A DNA stretch of 15,980 nt from Rubrivivax sp. (GCA_020851615.1 JADZCL010000156.1:1-15980); one strand, 5' to 3'. Shown: positions 1 to 6,663, counted from the stretch's first letter. The notes: a model not told the origin generated them from the letters alone. Translations and numbers: made by a program.

Positions 1-1
1 G

Positions 2-487
2 AGCAAGGTCGTGCTCACCCACCACACCCTGAAGAACGCCGGCAGGCAGCCGCTGAGCCTGAATGCCGACGGCAGCTACAAGCTTGCGGCCATGGATGCG
101 GTGGGCAGCGGTTCGGTGCAGGAGAAGAGCCAAGCCTATCTGGTGGAAATCATCCAGAAGGTGAACGGGCTCTTCGAGGGCGAGCTGAGCGACGACGACC
201 AGCTCGTCTACGTCAACGGCGTGCTCCGCGGCAAGCTGCTGGAGAACGACACGCTGATGCAGCAGGCGGCCAGCAACAGCAAGGAGCAGTTCGCCAACTC
301 GCCCGACCTCGGCCGGGCCTTGATGGACGCCATCATCGACGCCTTCGAGGCCCACCAGACCATGAGTTCGCAGGCCCTGGGCTCGGAGCGGGTGCGCGAT
401 GGCCTGAAGGACATCCTGCTCGGGCCGGCGCAGCTGTATGAGGCCTTGCGGGCGCGCTCCGACGCCGGCCGCAGCGCGGCGCCGTAG
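2..487 (+). CDS. hsdR: Type I restriction enzyme R subunit, C-terminal fragment
   Basis: This is the last roughly 160 codons of an open frame that enters from the left edge, so the true start lies outside the window. The residues match what I recall of the HsdR C-terminal helical region: an FEGELSDDDQLVYVN stretch, then QFANSPDLGRALMDAIIDAF, then SERVRDGLKDILLGPAQLYEAL near the end. In HsdR this region follows the nuclease and motor domains and contacts the methyltransferase core; HsdR itself is the ATP-driven translocase and nuclease of type I systems. The nuclease and helicase domains are not visible here. The gene reads toward the integrated element and stops 30 bp before its left repeat. 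Partner hsdM and hsdS genes, if present, lie off the window. The family is fairly sure; whether the gene is intact cannot be told. Confidence 0.8.
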   Translation, partial: SKVVLTHHTLKNAGRQPLSLNADGSYKLAAMDAVGSGSVQEKSQAYLVEIIQKVNGLFEGELSDDDQLVYVNGVLRGKLLENDTLMQQAASNSKEQFANSPDLGRALMDAIIDAFEAHQTMSSQALGSERVRDGLKDILLGPAQLYEALRARSDAGRSAAP

Positions 488-517
488 CGCACGGGGTCAT
501 TCCCGCAGGGCTGTCTC

Positions 518-532
518 ATGGTGCCGGCTGTC
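518..532. repeat. Left attachment-site core repeat
   Basis: This 15-bp stretch is identical to 8623-8637, and 18 of the first 21 bases still match when both are extended rightwards. On the minus strand it reads as the last 14 nt of tRNA-Thr, including CCA, plus one base. No other part of the tRNA is present, which is what a tRNA 3'-end duplication made by integration looks like. Confidence 0.85.
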
Positions 533-595
533 GGGATCACACACCGGGCCATAATCCGCATGGATGCTTGCTCCATTGGTGGCAGTGCCTGATTC

Positions 596-619
596 GTGCC
601 CCGGTTTGTGCCCCGGTTT
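596..619 (+). repeat. Tandem arm-type repeats, left end (2 x 12 bp)
   Basis: Two perfect, abutting copies of GTGCCCCGGTTT lie at 596-607 and 608-619, 63 bp inside the left core. A near-identical abutting pair lies 109 bp inside the right core in the same orientation. Short direct repeats flanking the core on both sides are typical of arm sites bound by the N-terminal domain of tyrosine integrases. Binding is inferred. Confidence 0.7.
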
Positions 620-648
620 CGGTATCGGTACCCCTGCCCTGCGCCGGC

Positions 649-1269
649 CTACAGCTCGGGCGGGCCATCGATGCGGCCTTGCAGCAGCCCCAGCCGCGCC
701 GCCATGCCGGCCAGCGCAGCGTTGACGTGTGCATCGTGCTGGCCTTGCAGGCGCTCGAACGTGCACCAGTGCATGCCCTTGGGCTTCAGCCCGCTGCCGT
801 TCAGGATGCCGGGCTTCCAGCCCAGCCGCCGCCGGATCGTGCCCGCCCGCCTCGCCGCCAGGTCGTCGGCGGTCTCGCGCTGGCAGCGGTAGGCCAGGCG
901 GTGGCAGTGTCGGCACGCGAACACCGCGCCGCCGTAGAGCACGGCCACGCGCCGGCCGCAGCCCGCAGCAGGGCACAGCCACCACGCGCGCCGGCCGCCA
1001 AAGTTGCAGTTGGTCCAGTCCAGGCGCACCGGGTAGTTCATCGGTCGCCACTCGCCGCCGCGCTCGCGCGTCCGGTAGTCCAGCGTCACCCGGTCAGCGC
1101 CCACCAGCAGGTTGATCGTGGCGCGAGTGTCGCCGTTGACTGACCAGCTCCACGTCAGCGAGTTGCCCGGCGTCAGCAGCCGCTGCCGTTGCAGCTTGCG
1201 CACGTCCAGTGACTGCATGTCGTCGGTGCAGTCCTTCCCGAATCGCCGGCCGCTGCCGAGTCCGCCCAT
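649..1269 (-). CDS. Conserved protein with zinc-ribbon-like cysteine cluster
   Basis: The 206-residue product begins MGGLGSGR and resembles a conserved protein family that I recall from proteobacterial prophages and islands, whose function I do not know. A middle segment carries C99-x4-C104 and C119-x2-C122, with HCH at 121-123, consistent with a zinc ribbon. Before it lies a beta-rich stretch with RVTLDYRTRERGGEW and YPVRLDWTNC. After it comes a basic helical region (RRAGTIRRRLGWKPGIL) and the motif KPKGMHW at about 163-168. The ATG is preceded by GAGGGG about 5 nt upstream. It is the last gene of the element, lying between the left att site and the 147-codon gene. A DNA- or RNA-binding role is plausible but unproven. 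Confidence 0.75.
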   Translation of the reverse strand: MGGLGSGRRFGKDCTDDMQSLDVRKLQRQRLLTPGNSLTWSWSVNGDTRATINLLVGADRVTLDYRTRERGGEWRPMNYPVRLDWTNCNFGGRRAWWLCPAAGCGRRVAVLYGGAVFACRHCHRLAYRCQRETADDLAARRAGTIRRRLGWKPGILNGSGLKPKGMHWCTFERLQGQHDAHVNAALAGMAARLGLLQGRIDGPPEL

Positions 1270-1320
1270 GCGCCACCCCTCAGAGATTTTCCGAAATCAT
1301 CAGCCAGGTTCACCAGCCGG

Positions 1321-1764
1321 TCAGGCGCCCGATTCGTCGGGAAGCCGCGTCGTTGCTGGGTTTTCGATGGTTTCCGCTGCTCTCACCTTGTCCGCCAGTT
1401 CAGCGGCCACCAGCGCCCGTATCTGCGCCTCCAAACCATCGTTCCCGTGCATGCTGGGGTACTTCTGGCGCTCGATCACCGGCCGCGCCAGCCGTTCCAC
1501 CAGCGGATCAGCGCCGTTCAGTTGCTGCACCACGATGTTGAGCGGGGTGGGTGCCTTGCCTTCGGGACGGCCCATCAGGTACTGCGCCAGCCAGGCCCGC
1601 GCCTGGGGGTCGCCGGCCTTCGCCGCCGCCTTGGCGCCGTTCACCACGTCGCGCCAGTCTTCGAGCGTCACCGCACCCAGCAGCACGCCCATGTAATCGC
1701 CCTCGGTGCGGCGGTGCGCGGCGCGGCCACGGATCAGCTCGGCGTCTTTCCTCTTGCGTGCCAT
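1321..1764 (-). CDS. Conserved hypothetical protein of the element
   Basis: The product is 147 residues. It begins with a basic stretch (MARKRKDAELIRGR), followed by helical segments including VTLEDWRDVV at about 32-41 and GDPQARAWLAQYLMGRPEGKAP at about 51-72. I recall similar short proteins in proteobacterial integrated elements but cannot name a function. No signal peptide, membrane segment or clear helix-turn-helix is visible. The start is supported by GAGGTGAG ending 3 nt before the ATG. The next gene downstream starts 51 bp after its stop; the upstream gap of 213 bp suggests it may have its own promoter. Its position and size would suit a packaging or small terminase-like role, but nothing in the sequence shows that. 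Confidence 0.7.
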   Translation of the reverse strand: MARKRKDAELIRGRAAHRRTEGDYMGVLLGAVTLEDWRDVVNGAKAAAKAGDPQARAWLAQYLMGRPEGKAPTPLNIVVQQLNGADPLVERLARPVIERQKYPSMHGNDGLEAQIRALVAAELADKVRAAETIENPATTRLPDESGA

Positions 1765-1977
1765 GTCTCACCTCGCAGTCGTTCGGATCAGGTCAGGCCG
1801 GGAGCCAGCACGGCGCCGGGCCAGTGCCGCCCCAGCGCCCGCCGGCGTCAAGTAACCCGTCAAGCAACCCGCTAGCGCGCGCTCGGGGGTGGAATTACCC
1901 GCCCGGCAGCCGCGCCAAAAGTACCTATAGGGGGCGGCCGCAGCGCCGCAGCGCCGCAGAGCCAGCGTGCAGCCCCG
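1765..1977. other. Intergenic spacer with a tandem 12-bp repeat
   Basis: No gene is supported here. The spacer holds two abutting copies of GTCAAG(T/C)AACCC at 1847-1858 and 1859-1870, which on the minus strand give two TTGAC boxes upstream of the 147-codon gene. It also holds a GCC/GCA-rich low-complexity run at about 1937-1990. A promoter or operator is possible, but I see no convincing -10 at the right spacing. Confidence 0.4.
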
Positions 1978-2196
1978 TCAGCGCCGCCGCAGCGCGGCCC
2001 GCTGTGCCCGTAGCGCCTCGTTCAGCTCGCGCGCCAGGGCGCGCAGCGTCGCCCGGTGTCCGCCCTTGAATGCGTTGCTGGCCGACGTTGCCTTACCTGC
2101 CGGTGACGTCGGCCCGGTCGATCGCTCCCACGGGCTCCAGGTGCGGATCAGCGCCGCCTGCCTTGCCCGCCGTTCCGGTGTCCAGCCATTCGCCAT
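1978..2196 (-). CDS. Small basic conserved protein (overlaps the upstream gene)
   Basis: The product is 72 residues, starting MANGWTPERRARQAALIRTW, then PWERSTGPTSPAGKA, a Lys-Gly-Gly-His segment, and an Arg-rich helical tail. I recognise the opening as a recurrent pattern in short phage and island proteins of proteobacteria; the function is unknown to me. I chose the internal ATG at 2196 rather than the longer open frame because the family pattern begins there. The first 104 nt overlap the end of the 224-codon gene in another frame. Both reading frames look protein-like, so this seems a real gene overlap. The basic character suggests nucleic-acid contact, which is only a guess. Confidence 0.7.
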   Translation of the reverse strand: MANGWTPERRARQAALIRTWSPWERSTGPTSPAGKATSASNAFKGGHRATLRALARELNEALRAQRAALRRR

Positions 2197-2767
2197 GCTG
2201 CTGCTGCTCCAATAGTTCGTTCGGTCGGCTCTGGATTTCTTCCGCACGCGCGGGCGAGGCCGGCGCCACCACACCGTTGTTGACCTGCTGCTGCCCGCCG
2301 TTGTTGATGTTCGCCTGCCGCGCGAACACCGCGGGCGGGTTCTTGATGGCGGCCAGCGTTTCCAGCGTGGCGCGGCACTGCCCCTGTGCCTTCAGGGCGA
2401 GCCTCATATAGCGCTCGCTCGCGTCGATGTACTCACCCATGTTCAGGGCCGAACGCCGGGCCAGCTCGCCGAACATCGCATTCAGCGCCACGGCCTGCGA
2501 TGACAGCATGGTCACGGCTGCCGATAGGTCGCCATCGTTCGAGTCCTGGGCGGTGTCCTTCAGCGCCATTGCGCAGTCGGTCAACGACAGTTCGCCGAAC
2601 GTCGCATGCCCGAAGTCCACCAGCGAACGGGCATTGCCCACGATGCCATCCACTGCAACCTGCGCCAACAATTGGTCGCGCGTGCGGCCAGGCGCATCGA
2701 GCGGTGCCTCCAACATCCAGCCCTTCGGCTTCGCTGGGGGCGGTGTGGCCGGCTTCTTCGTCGCCAT
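2093..2767 (-). CDS. Conserved helical protein of phage/island type, unknown function
   Basis: The product is 224 residues. A Lys/Pro-rich start (MATKKPATPPPAKPKGW) precedes a long helical central domain, about 28-145, with ALNAMFGELARRSALNMGEY, ERYMRLALKAQGQCRATLE and IKNPPAVFARQANI. The tail is Gln/Asn-rich (GGQQQVNNG) and ends with HGEWLDTGTAGKAGG and VGAIDRA. I recall this pattern from unnamed proteins in proteobacterial prophages and islands. A GTG at 2773 would overlap the preceding stop as GTGA, but the ATG at 2767 has GGGGGG 5 nt upstream and is preferred. Either way the gene is tightly coupled to its upstream neighbour. Its last 104 nt overlap the next gene. Confidence 0.75.
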   Translation of the reverse strand: MATKKPATPPPAKPKGWMLEAPLDAPGRTRDQLLAQVAVDGIVGNARSLVDFGHATFGELSLTDCAMALKDTAQDSNDGDLSAAVTMLSSQAVALNAMFGELARRSALNMGEYIDASERYMRLALKAQGQCRATLETLAAIKNPPAVFARQANINNGGQQQVNNGVVAPASPARAEEIQSRPNELLEQQQHGEWLDTGTAGKAGGADPHLEPVGAIDRADVTGR

Positions 2768-2769
2768 GG

Positions 2770-3261
2770 TCACCCCCCGGATTGGAAACCCGCGCAGCGC
2801 TGCAGCCGCGCCACCAGGTCACCAGGCACGTCGCGCATAACCTGGGCTGCACGATAGTTGCCGCAGTGCCACGCGCCAGCGCGGCCAGCCAGGTGGATGC
2901 ACTCAAGGCACAGCCGCCTGTCATCCATCTGGACGTCGCGCAGGTGTAGCCGCTCGGCGAGGTCGTCGGCGGAGACGTCGGGAAACCCCCGGCGCCTGAG
3001 CAGCACCACGCGGGCCTCGAAACGGCCGATGGCAGCGTCGTCCCACGGTTCGGCATGGGCAGCGTCACCTTCTGCCTGCGAGAGCGCGTAGGGCCGCTCA
3101 CTGCTGGCCAGCAGCCGCAGCAGCTCGGGCTTGACGGCGCGCAGATCGGCGCGCAGATCGGCGGTCAGCTTCGATGCTGGCCTGACCACGATCTTGCCGC
3201 CGTCCGCCTCGAGGCTGAACCCGGCGCCGGCCAGGTCATGCAGCAGCTCGCGGGCGCCCAT
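2770..3261 (-). CDS. TubC-N-like domain protein with C-terminal cysteine cluster
   Basis: The product is 163 residues. The first 51 (MGARELLHDLAGAGFSLEAD, then GGKIVVRPASKLTADLRADL and VKPELLRLL) look like the TubC N-terminal docking-type fold found in many island-encoded proteins. An acidic linker follows. The C-terminal part has C118-x2-C121, C133 and C156, plausibly metal-binding, in the context DDRRLCLECIHLAGR and HCGNY. The start codon overlaps the stop of the primase-helicase gene as TGATG, so translation is probably coupled. That placement suggests an accessory replication role, for example as a docking partner of the large protein. The domain call rests on pattern recall; the biochemical function is unknown. 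Confidence 0.75.
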   Translation of the reverse strand: MGARELLHDLAGAGFSLEADGGKIVVRPASKLTADLRADLRAVKPELLRLLASSERPYALSQAEGDAAHAEPWDDAAIGRFEARVVLLRRRGFPDVSADDLAERLHLRDVQMDDRRLCLECIHLAGRAGAWHCGNYRAAQVMRDVPGDLVARLQRCAGFQSGG

Positions 3262-6098
3262 CAGATCGCCTCGGCGTCATCGGCTGCGGGCTCGAAGCCC
3301 GCGCGGCCGTGACCCGAAACAAACCCACCAATCCCACCAAACCCACCACTATCAGCACCCGGTTCGGCCAGTTCGCCGCCCGGCGTGGTGGGTTTGGTGT
3401 GTGTGGTGGGTTTATTTTCGCCCACCGGCGCGCAGGCTTCGCGGCGCGTGCGCCACGTCACCAGCCCGCGCGACATCGTGCCGCGCTCGAACCACAGTCC
3501 GCCGATCCGCCGTCCCGCATGGCGCTCGATCCAGCGCCCGACGATCCGGGTATTGATGCGTGAGCCCTGCCCGCCGACCTCTTCGAGCGCTGCCCGCAGC
3601 ACGCTGTCCATGTCCATGTCTGACGCGCGAACAGCCGCCGCGACCGTTGCCGGCATGCCGACAAACTGGTCGTGCCAGGCGTTCAGCAGCGCCGCGTGCT
3701 TCGTGGACTCGGGGTCTTGGTCGAATGCGCGTTGCGCAGCCTGCAGGGGATCGCCCAGCGCCGGCAGTGCGTCGCCACCGGCTTGGCGCACCAGATCGGC
3801 CAGCCAGCAAATTGGCTGGCGGACCAGGTCGTCCCACGGCTCGAAGCTGGCTGTCCTTCCCGATGCGACCTTCGGCCTGCCGGCCGTGATGTAGGCCCTG
3901 ATGATGGTCAGTGCGGCGACGACGTAGCGCGCGCGCTCTGCCATGAGTCGCGCAGCCGGGTCGAAGTCGAAATCCCGTGCATAGGGCTGCTCGGTCTGCG
4001 CGTCCAGTCGCGCGAGGAAGATGCGCCTGCACGTGTCGCCGGTCAGGCGCAGGTTGTTGCCGGTGGCGATGAACAGCGACCGGTTCGGCAGCGTCGCCAC
4101 CTCGCTGGCGCAGAGGATGCGGTCACGGAATGTCGATGCGGTCAGGAACGAATCGAGCGCCGCGCAGCCCAGCGGTTCGCGCACGTTGTCCCACAGCAGC
4201 ACGCGCGACCCGTCGCGCAGCGCCGCGAACAGCCGCTTGCGGGTTTCCTCGTCGGTGTCGGCCGGTGGCAGGATCGCCGGGTCACCACCGTCTGCCAGGA
4301 TGCCGATGCAGCGCGCGAGCAGCGTCTTGCCGGTGCCGGCGGCGGGTGCGTCCAATGCGATGCCCGGTGCCGTGGGCAGCGCGGCGCGAATGGCAGCGGT
4401 CAGCAGCCCATGCAACACCACGCCGCGCGCCACGTCGTCGACGTAGGGGAAGAGCGCGAACGGGCGCCACAGAAACCGCAGCGCGGCCAGTGCATCGGCC
4501 GGCGTGGGCTTGTCGGGCACGCGCGGCGCGTCGGCCTCGCTGTAGTACAGCAGCCCCGATGCTGCATCGAAGCCGGGCGTATCGAGCACCGATCCATCAG
4601 CGCGCAGCGTGGGCGCCGTGACGACTGCAACCAGGTGCGCGAAACCGCGTTCACCGTGTTTTGCCAGCACAGCACGCGCAACACCCGGCGGCGCATCTTC
4701 GGCTACTTCGACAATCTCATCCCCGCCGTCTGGCGTCTTGCGGCTGCGCACGCTGTAGAAGTCGCACACGCGGCCCATGTGGTCGGTGAGCCAGTCGGCG
4801 CCCACCGGCCGCGCACGGCCTTCGGCGACATAGGCAACGGCACCCTCGCCGAAGTCGAACAGCTCGCCACGTGCGTGCAGCACTTCAAGCACGGCATCAG
4901 TGCTGGCGATGCGCAGGCCCCTGCCCACCTGCACGCGTGCCGACTGGCGGCGCAGCTCGAAGCGCATGCCGCCGTGACGATGCGTCCACAGATACGGGCG
5001 CCCACCGCTGCGCAGGTTGACGAACGCAACACGCAGATCGTTGTCTGGCTCCAGCGGATCGGCGAAGCGCGTGTTGTGCCAGCGCTCGGGGTTATCGAGC
5101 ACGTCACCGACACTGACGGCAGCGCCGGATGAAGCGGTCAGCATGAAATCCCCCATCAGTACGCCGTGCGCGCTGGCGCGGACCAGCACGGCACGTGCAT
5201 CGGCGGCGGTGATGCCGCGCGCCGCAGCCAGGGCGGGCGCATGCTCGTCGGCCCAGCGCTCACGCTGCACCTTGCACTCGTCTGCGATGCTGCGCTTGCT
5301 GGCCTTCTGCGCCTGCAGCGCCTCGCGCCCCTGCGCCGACGACAGCACGATGCTGGCCAGGTCAAACAGTGCAGTCGGGTCGCCCCAGATGCGCGCGTCG
5401 GTGTTCGGTCTGCGGATGCCGTCGTTCAGGATCGGCGGTGCTGCGAAATCCAGCCGCTCCGGCTGCCACACGGATGCATCCACCAGAGTGCGAGGCAGCG
5501 CCTGTCCGGCCTTGCCGACCTCATGCCATCCATGCCCGCAGGCCCACAGCAGCGCGACCAGCCGCTTGCCTGCAGCGGGGATCGCCGAGGCATCGGTCAC
5601 GGGGATGTAGAGCCGATGCCGGTGCAGCCCGGTCAGCTCGCGGCCGTCCGGCGCGACCAGGCCAGCCGATGCCGAGGGGCGCCACAGCATCGGCGCGTCG
5701 GCCAGCACCGGGCAGGCGTCGACCAGGCGGGCGCGGAACTCGTCAGCGGTGAGCACACCATCAGGCAGCCCGTCGTGATCGAGCATGAGGACGCCCGGCC
5801 CCTTGGCGAAGGCGAAGTTCTCCCGCGTGCGGCCGATGAACCCGTCGACCTCGTTCGCCGCCGTGGTGATGTTCACGCGGCCATGCTCTGCGATGCCCCA
5901 GCCTACGGCCTGCGCGGGAGTCAGCGCGGCCAGGCACGCGGCTAGTTCGTGCAGGTCGTCGACCGCGATGCGCTCGGCGGTGCCGGCGGTCATGCTCGCT
6001 GCCGTGGTCTTCGTCAGCTTGCCGGCCTCGTCGAGTCCGAAGACCTTGGTGAGTCGCGGCGGTTGCGACGAGGTGAAGATGGTGAAGCGGGTGCTCAT
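3261..6098 (-). CDS. Primase-polymerase/helicase-like replication protein
   Basis: The product is 945 residues. The N-terminal part has features of an archaeo-eukaryotic-type primase-polymerase: an acidic D107-x-D109 pair after a hydrophobic strand (GVLMLDHD), a basic HRHRLYIPV segment at 159-167, and a further acidic site in RTLVDASVWQPERLDF at 203-218. The middle is of unknown fold. An ATPase domain follows, with Walker A PAAGTGKT at 585-592, Walker B-like RVLLWDN at 632-638, sensor-like FIATGNN at 676-682, and Arg691/692. This arrangement fits a self-loading replication initiator. I placed the start at 6098, not the longer frame, because GGGAGG lies 5 nt upstream and the ATG overlaps the preceding stop as ATGA. 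The tail from about 895 on is low-complexity and encoded by a large inverted repeat. Primase activity is inferred. Confidence 0.8.
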   Translation of the reverse strand: MSTRFTIFTSSQPPRLTKVFGLDEAGKLTKTTAASMTAGTAERIAVDDLHELAACLAALTPAQAVGWGIAEHGRVNITTAANEVDGFIGRTRENFAFAKGPGVLMLDHDGLPDGVLTADEFRARLVDACPVLADAPMLWRPSASAGLVAPDGRELTGLHRHRLYIPVTDASAIPAAGKRLVALLWACGHGWHEVGKAGQALPRTLVDASVWQPERLDFAAPPILNDGIRRPNTDARIWGDPTALFDLASIVLSSAQGREALQAQKASKRSIADECKVQRERWADEHAPALAAARGITAADARAVLVRASAHGVLMGDFMLTASSGAAVSVGDVLDNPERWHNTRFADPLEPDNDLRVAFVNLRSGGRPYLWTHRHGGMRFELRRQSARVQVGRGLRIASTDAVLEVLHARGELFDFGEGAVAYVAEGRARPVGADWLTDHMGRVCDFYSVRSRKTPDGGDEIVEVAEDAPPGVARAVLAKHGERGFAHLVAVVTAPTLRADGSVLDTPGFDAASGLLYYSEADAPRVPDKPTPADALAALRFLWRPFALFPYVDDVARGVVLHGLLTAAIRAALPTAPGIALDAPAAGTGKTLLARCIGILADGGDPAILPPADTDEETRKRLFAALRDGSRVLLWDNVREPLGCAALDSFLTASTFRDRILCASEVATLPNRSLFIATGNNLRLTGDTCRRIFLARLDAQTEQPYARDFDFDPAARLMAERARYVVAALTIIRAYITAGRPKVASGRTASFEPWDDLVRQPICWLADLVRQAGGDALPALGDPLQAAQRAFDQDPESTKHAALLNAWHDQFVGMPATVAAAVRASDMDMDSVLRAALEEVGGQGSRINTRIVGRWIERHAGRRIGGLWFERGTMSRGLVTWRTRREACAPVGENKPTTHTKPTTPGGELAEPGADSGGFGGIGGFVSGHGRAGFEPAADDAEAI
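3321..3413. repeat. Inverted repeat with 29-bp arms made of 9-bp units
   Basis: The left arm (3321-3349) and right arm (3385-3413) are complementary at 26 of 29 positions, with the inner 14 bp perfect, around a 35-nt loop. Each arm consists of three 9-bp units of the form GGTGGGTTT or close variants, inverted relative to the other arm. It sits inside the 3' end of the primase-helicase gene and encodes KPTTHTKPTT and GGFGGIGGF. It could be an iteron-like origin, a transcript structure, or coding low complexity. Confidence 0.75.
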
Positions 6099-6328
6099 CG
6101 CGGCCTCCCATCGCCCAGCAGCCACGTCAGCAGCAGCAAGCCCAGCATCAGAGCAGTAGCCCTCGGGCCTTGCGGCCACGGGTCTGGCGAGCGAGAATCG
6201 AAGCTCACTCGTTGAGCTAGTCCCTTGAAGACCTCGGTGCCTGTCCGCCCGGGGTCTTCGTCCTTGTGCAGCCGCTCAGGCGCGGCCAGGCCCGGGGCTG
6301 CGGCCCCGTCGCTGTGGGGCGCGGCCAT
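6095..6328 (-). CDS. Small protein with C-terminal membrane segment
   Basis: The product is 77 residues, mostly polar and Pro/Gly-rich, ending in a hydrophobic run ALMLGLLLLTWLLG at about 59-72 and a short basic tail (DGRPR). This suggests a single tail-anchored membrane segment, or a hydrophobic interaction helix. I recognise no family. Support for it being a real gene is contextual: its ATG lies 3 nt after the AlpA-like stop with GGAG 8 nt upstream, and its own stop overlaps the primase-helicase start as ATGA. It may simply be a leader peptide that couples translation of the replication gene. Confidence 0.55.
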   Translation of the reverse strand: MAAPHSDGAAAPGLAAPERLHKDEDPGRTGTEVFKGLAQRVSFDSRSPDPWPQGPRATALMLGLLLLTWLLGDGRPR

Positions 6329-6331
6329 GGC

Positions 6332-6571
6332 TCACGCTCCGGCCCGCGCCGCCAGCCACGCGGTCAAGTCGCCCGCGCGAATGCGCGTGCAGCGCTGGCC
6401 CATCTTGATGAACTTCGGGAATGTCGGGTCCGACTTCGCCAGGCGGTAGAGCGTGGGCACAGACAACCCCGCTACCGCAGATGCGGTCGACAACTTCAAT
6501 AGGGCGTCGTCCAACTGGACGACGTGCAGGGGCTGCGCCTCGCGGCGGCGCTTGGGTGCGTGTGCGGTCAT
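6332..6571 (-). CDS. AlpA-family helix-turn-helix regulator
   Basis: The product is 79 residues. The central part, LSTASAVAGLSVPTLYRLAK (about 28-46), then FPKFIKMGQRCTRI and DLTAWL, is the MerR/excisionase-type winged helix pattern of AlpA-like proteins. In related elements such proteins activate the integrase or excision genes or early operons. An open frame extends upstream, but the ATG at 6571 was chosen because it gives the usual family length and follows a basic start (MTAHAPKRRR). It is the first gene of the replication operon, 3 nt ahead of the small membrane protein gene. A palindrome at 6581-6602, just upstream of the start, may be its operator. The family call is solid; the target genes are inferred. 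Confidence 0.85.
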   Translation of the reverse strand: MTAHAPKRRREAQPLHVVQLDDALLKLSTASAVAGLSVPTLYRLAKSDPTFPKFIKMGQRCTRIRAGDLTAWLAARAGA

Positions 6572-6580
6572 CAAAGAGTC

Positions 6581-6602
6581 CGGTTTCAGAACATGAAAAC
6601 CG
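6581..6602. promoter_or_regulatory. Candidate operator palindrome upstream of AlpA-like gene
   Basis: CGGTTT and AAACCG are separated by 10 nt, a 6-bp-arm palindrome centred about 20 bp before the AlpA-like start. Its spacing suits a dimeric regulator, possibly AlpA-like autoregulation or a phage repressor. Binding is not shown by the sequence. Confidence 0.35.
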
Positions 6603-6629
6603 ACGCACCCCGGACTTGATGACACACGC

Positions 6630-6657
6630 TTCAACCGTAGTTGGTTTAGCGTATCCT
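6630..6657 (+). promoter_or_regulatory. Possible plus-strand promoter for a small RNA
   Basis: TTCAAC (6630-6635) and TATCCT (6652-6657) are 16 bp apart and would start a transcript near 6664. The -10 matches the consensus at four of six positions and the -35 is weak. The main reason to propose it is the strong terminator that follows within 100 bp with no gene between. Confidence 0.3.
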
Positions 6658-6663
6658 CACGTC

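Noticed and set aside
568..1143. 191-codon plus-strand frame at the left end of the element
   Set aside because: It is antisense to the zinc-ribbon-like gene and begins in the att arm region; composition is that of a shadow frame.
1937..1990. GCC/GCAG-rich repeated run
   Set aside because: Looks like simple GC-rich low complexity rather than an organised repeat array; units are irregular and it is not a CRISPR.
3136..3165. 12-bp tandem duplication GCGCGCAGATCG-like
   Set aside because: Keeps frame and encodes ADLRADLR in the TubC-N-like domain; most simply a coding repeat.
3672..5132. 486-codon open frame on the plus strand
   Set aside because: It is antisense to the primase-helicase gene, whose Walker A and other motifs are unambiguous.
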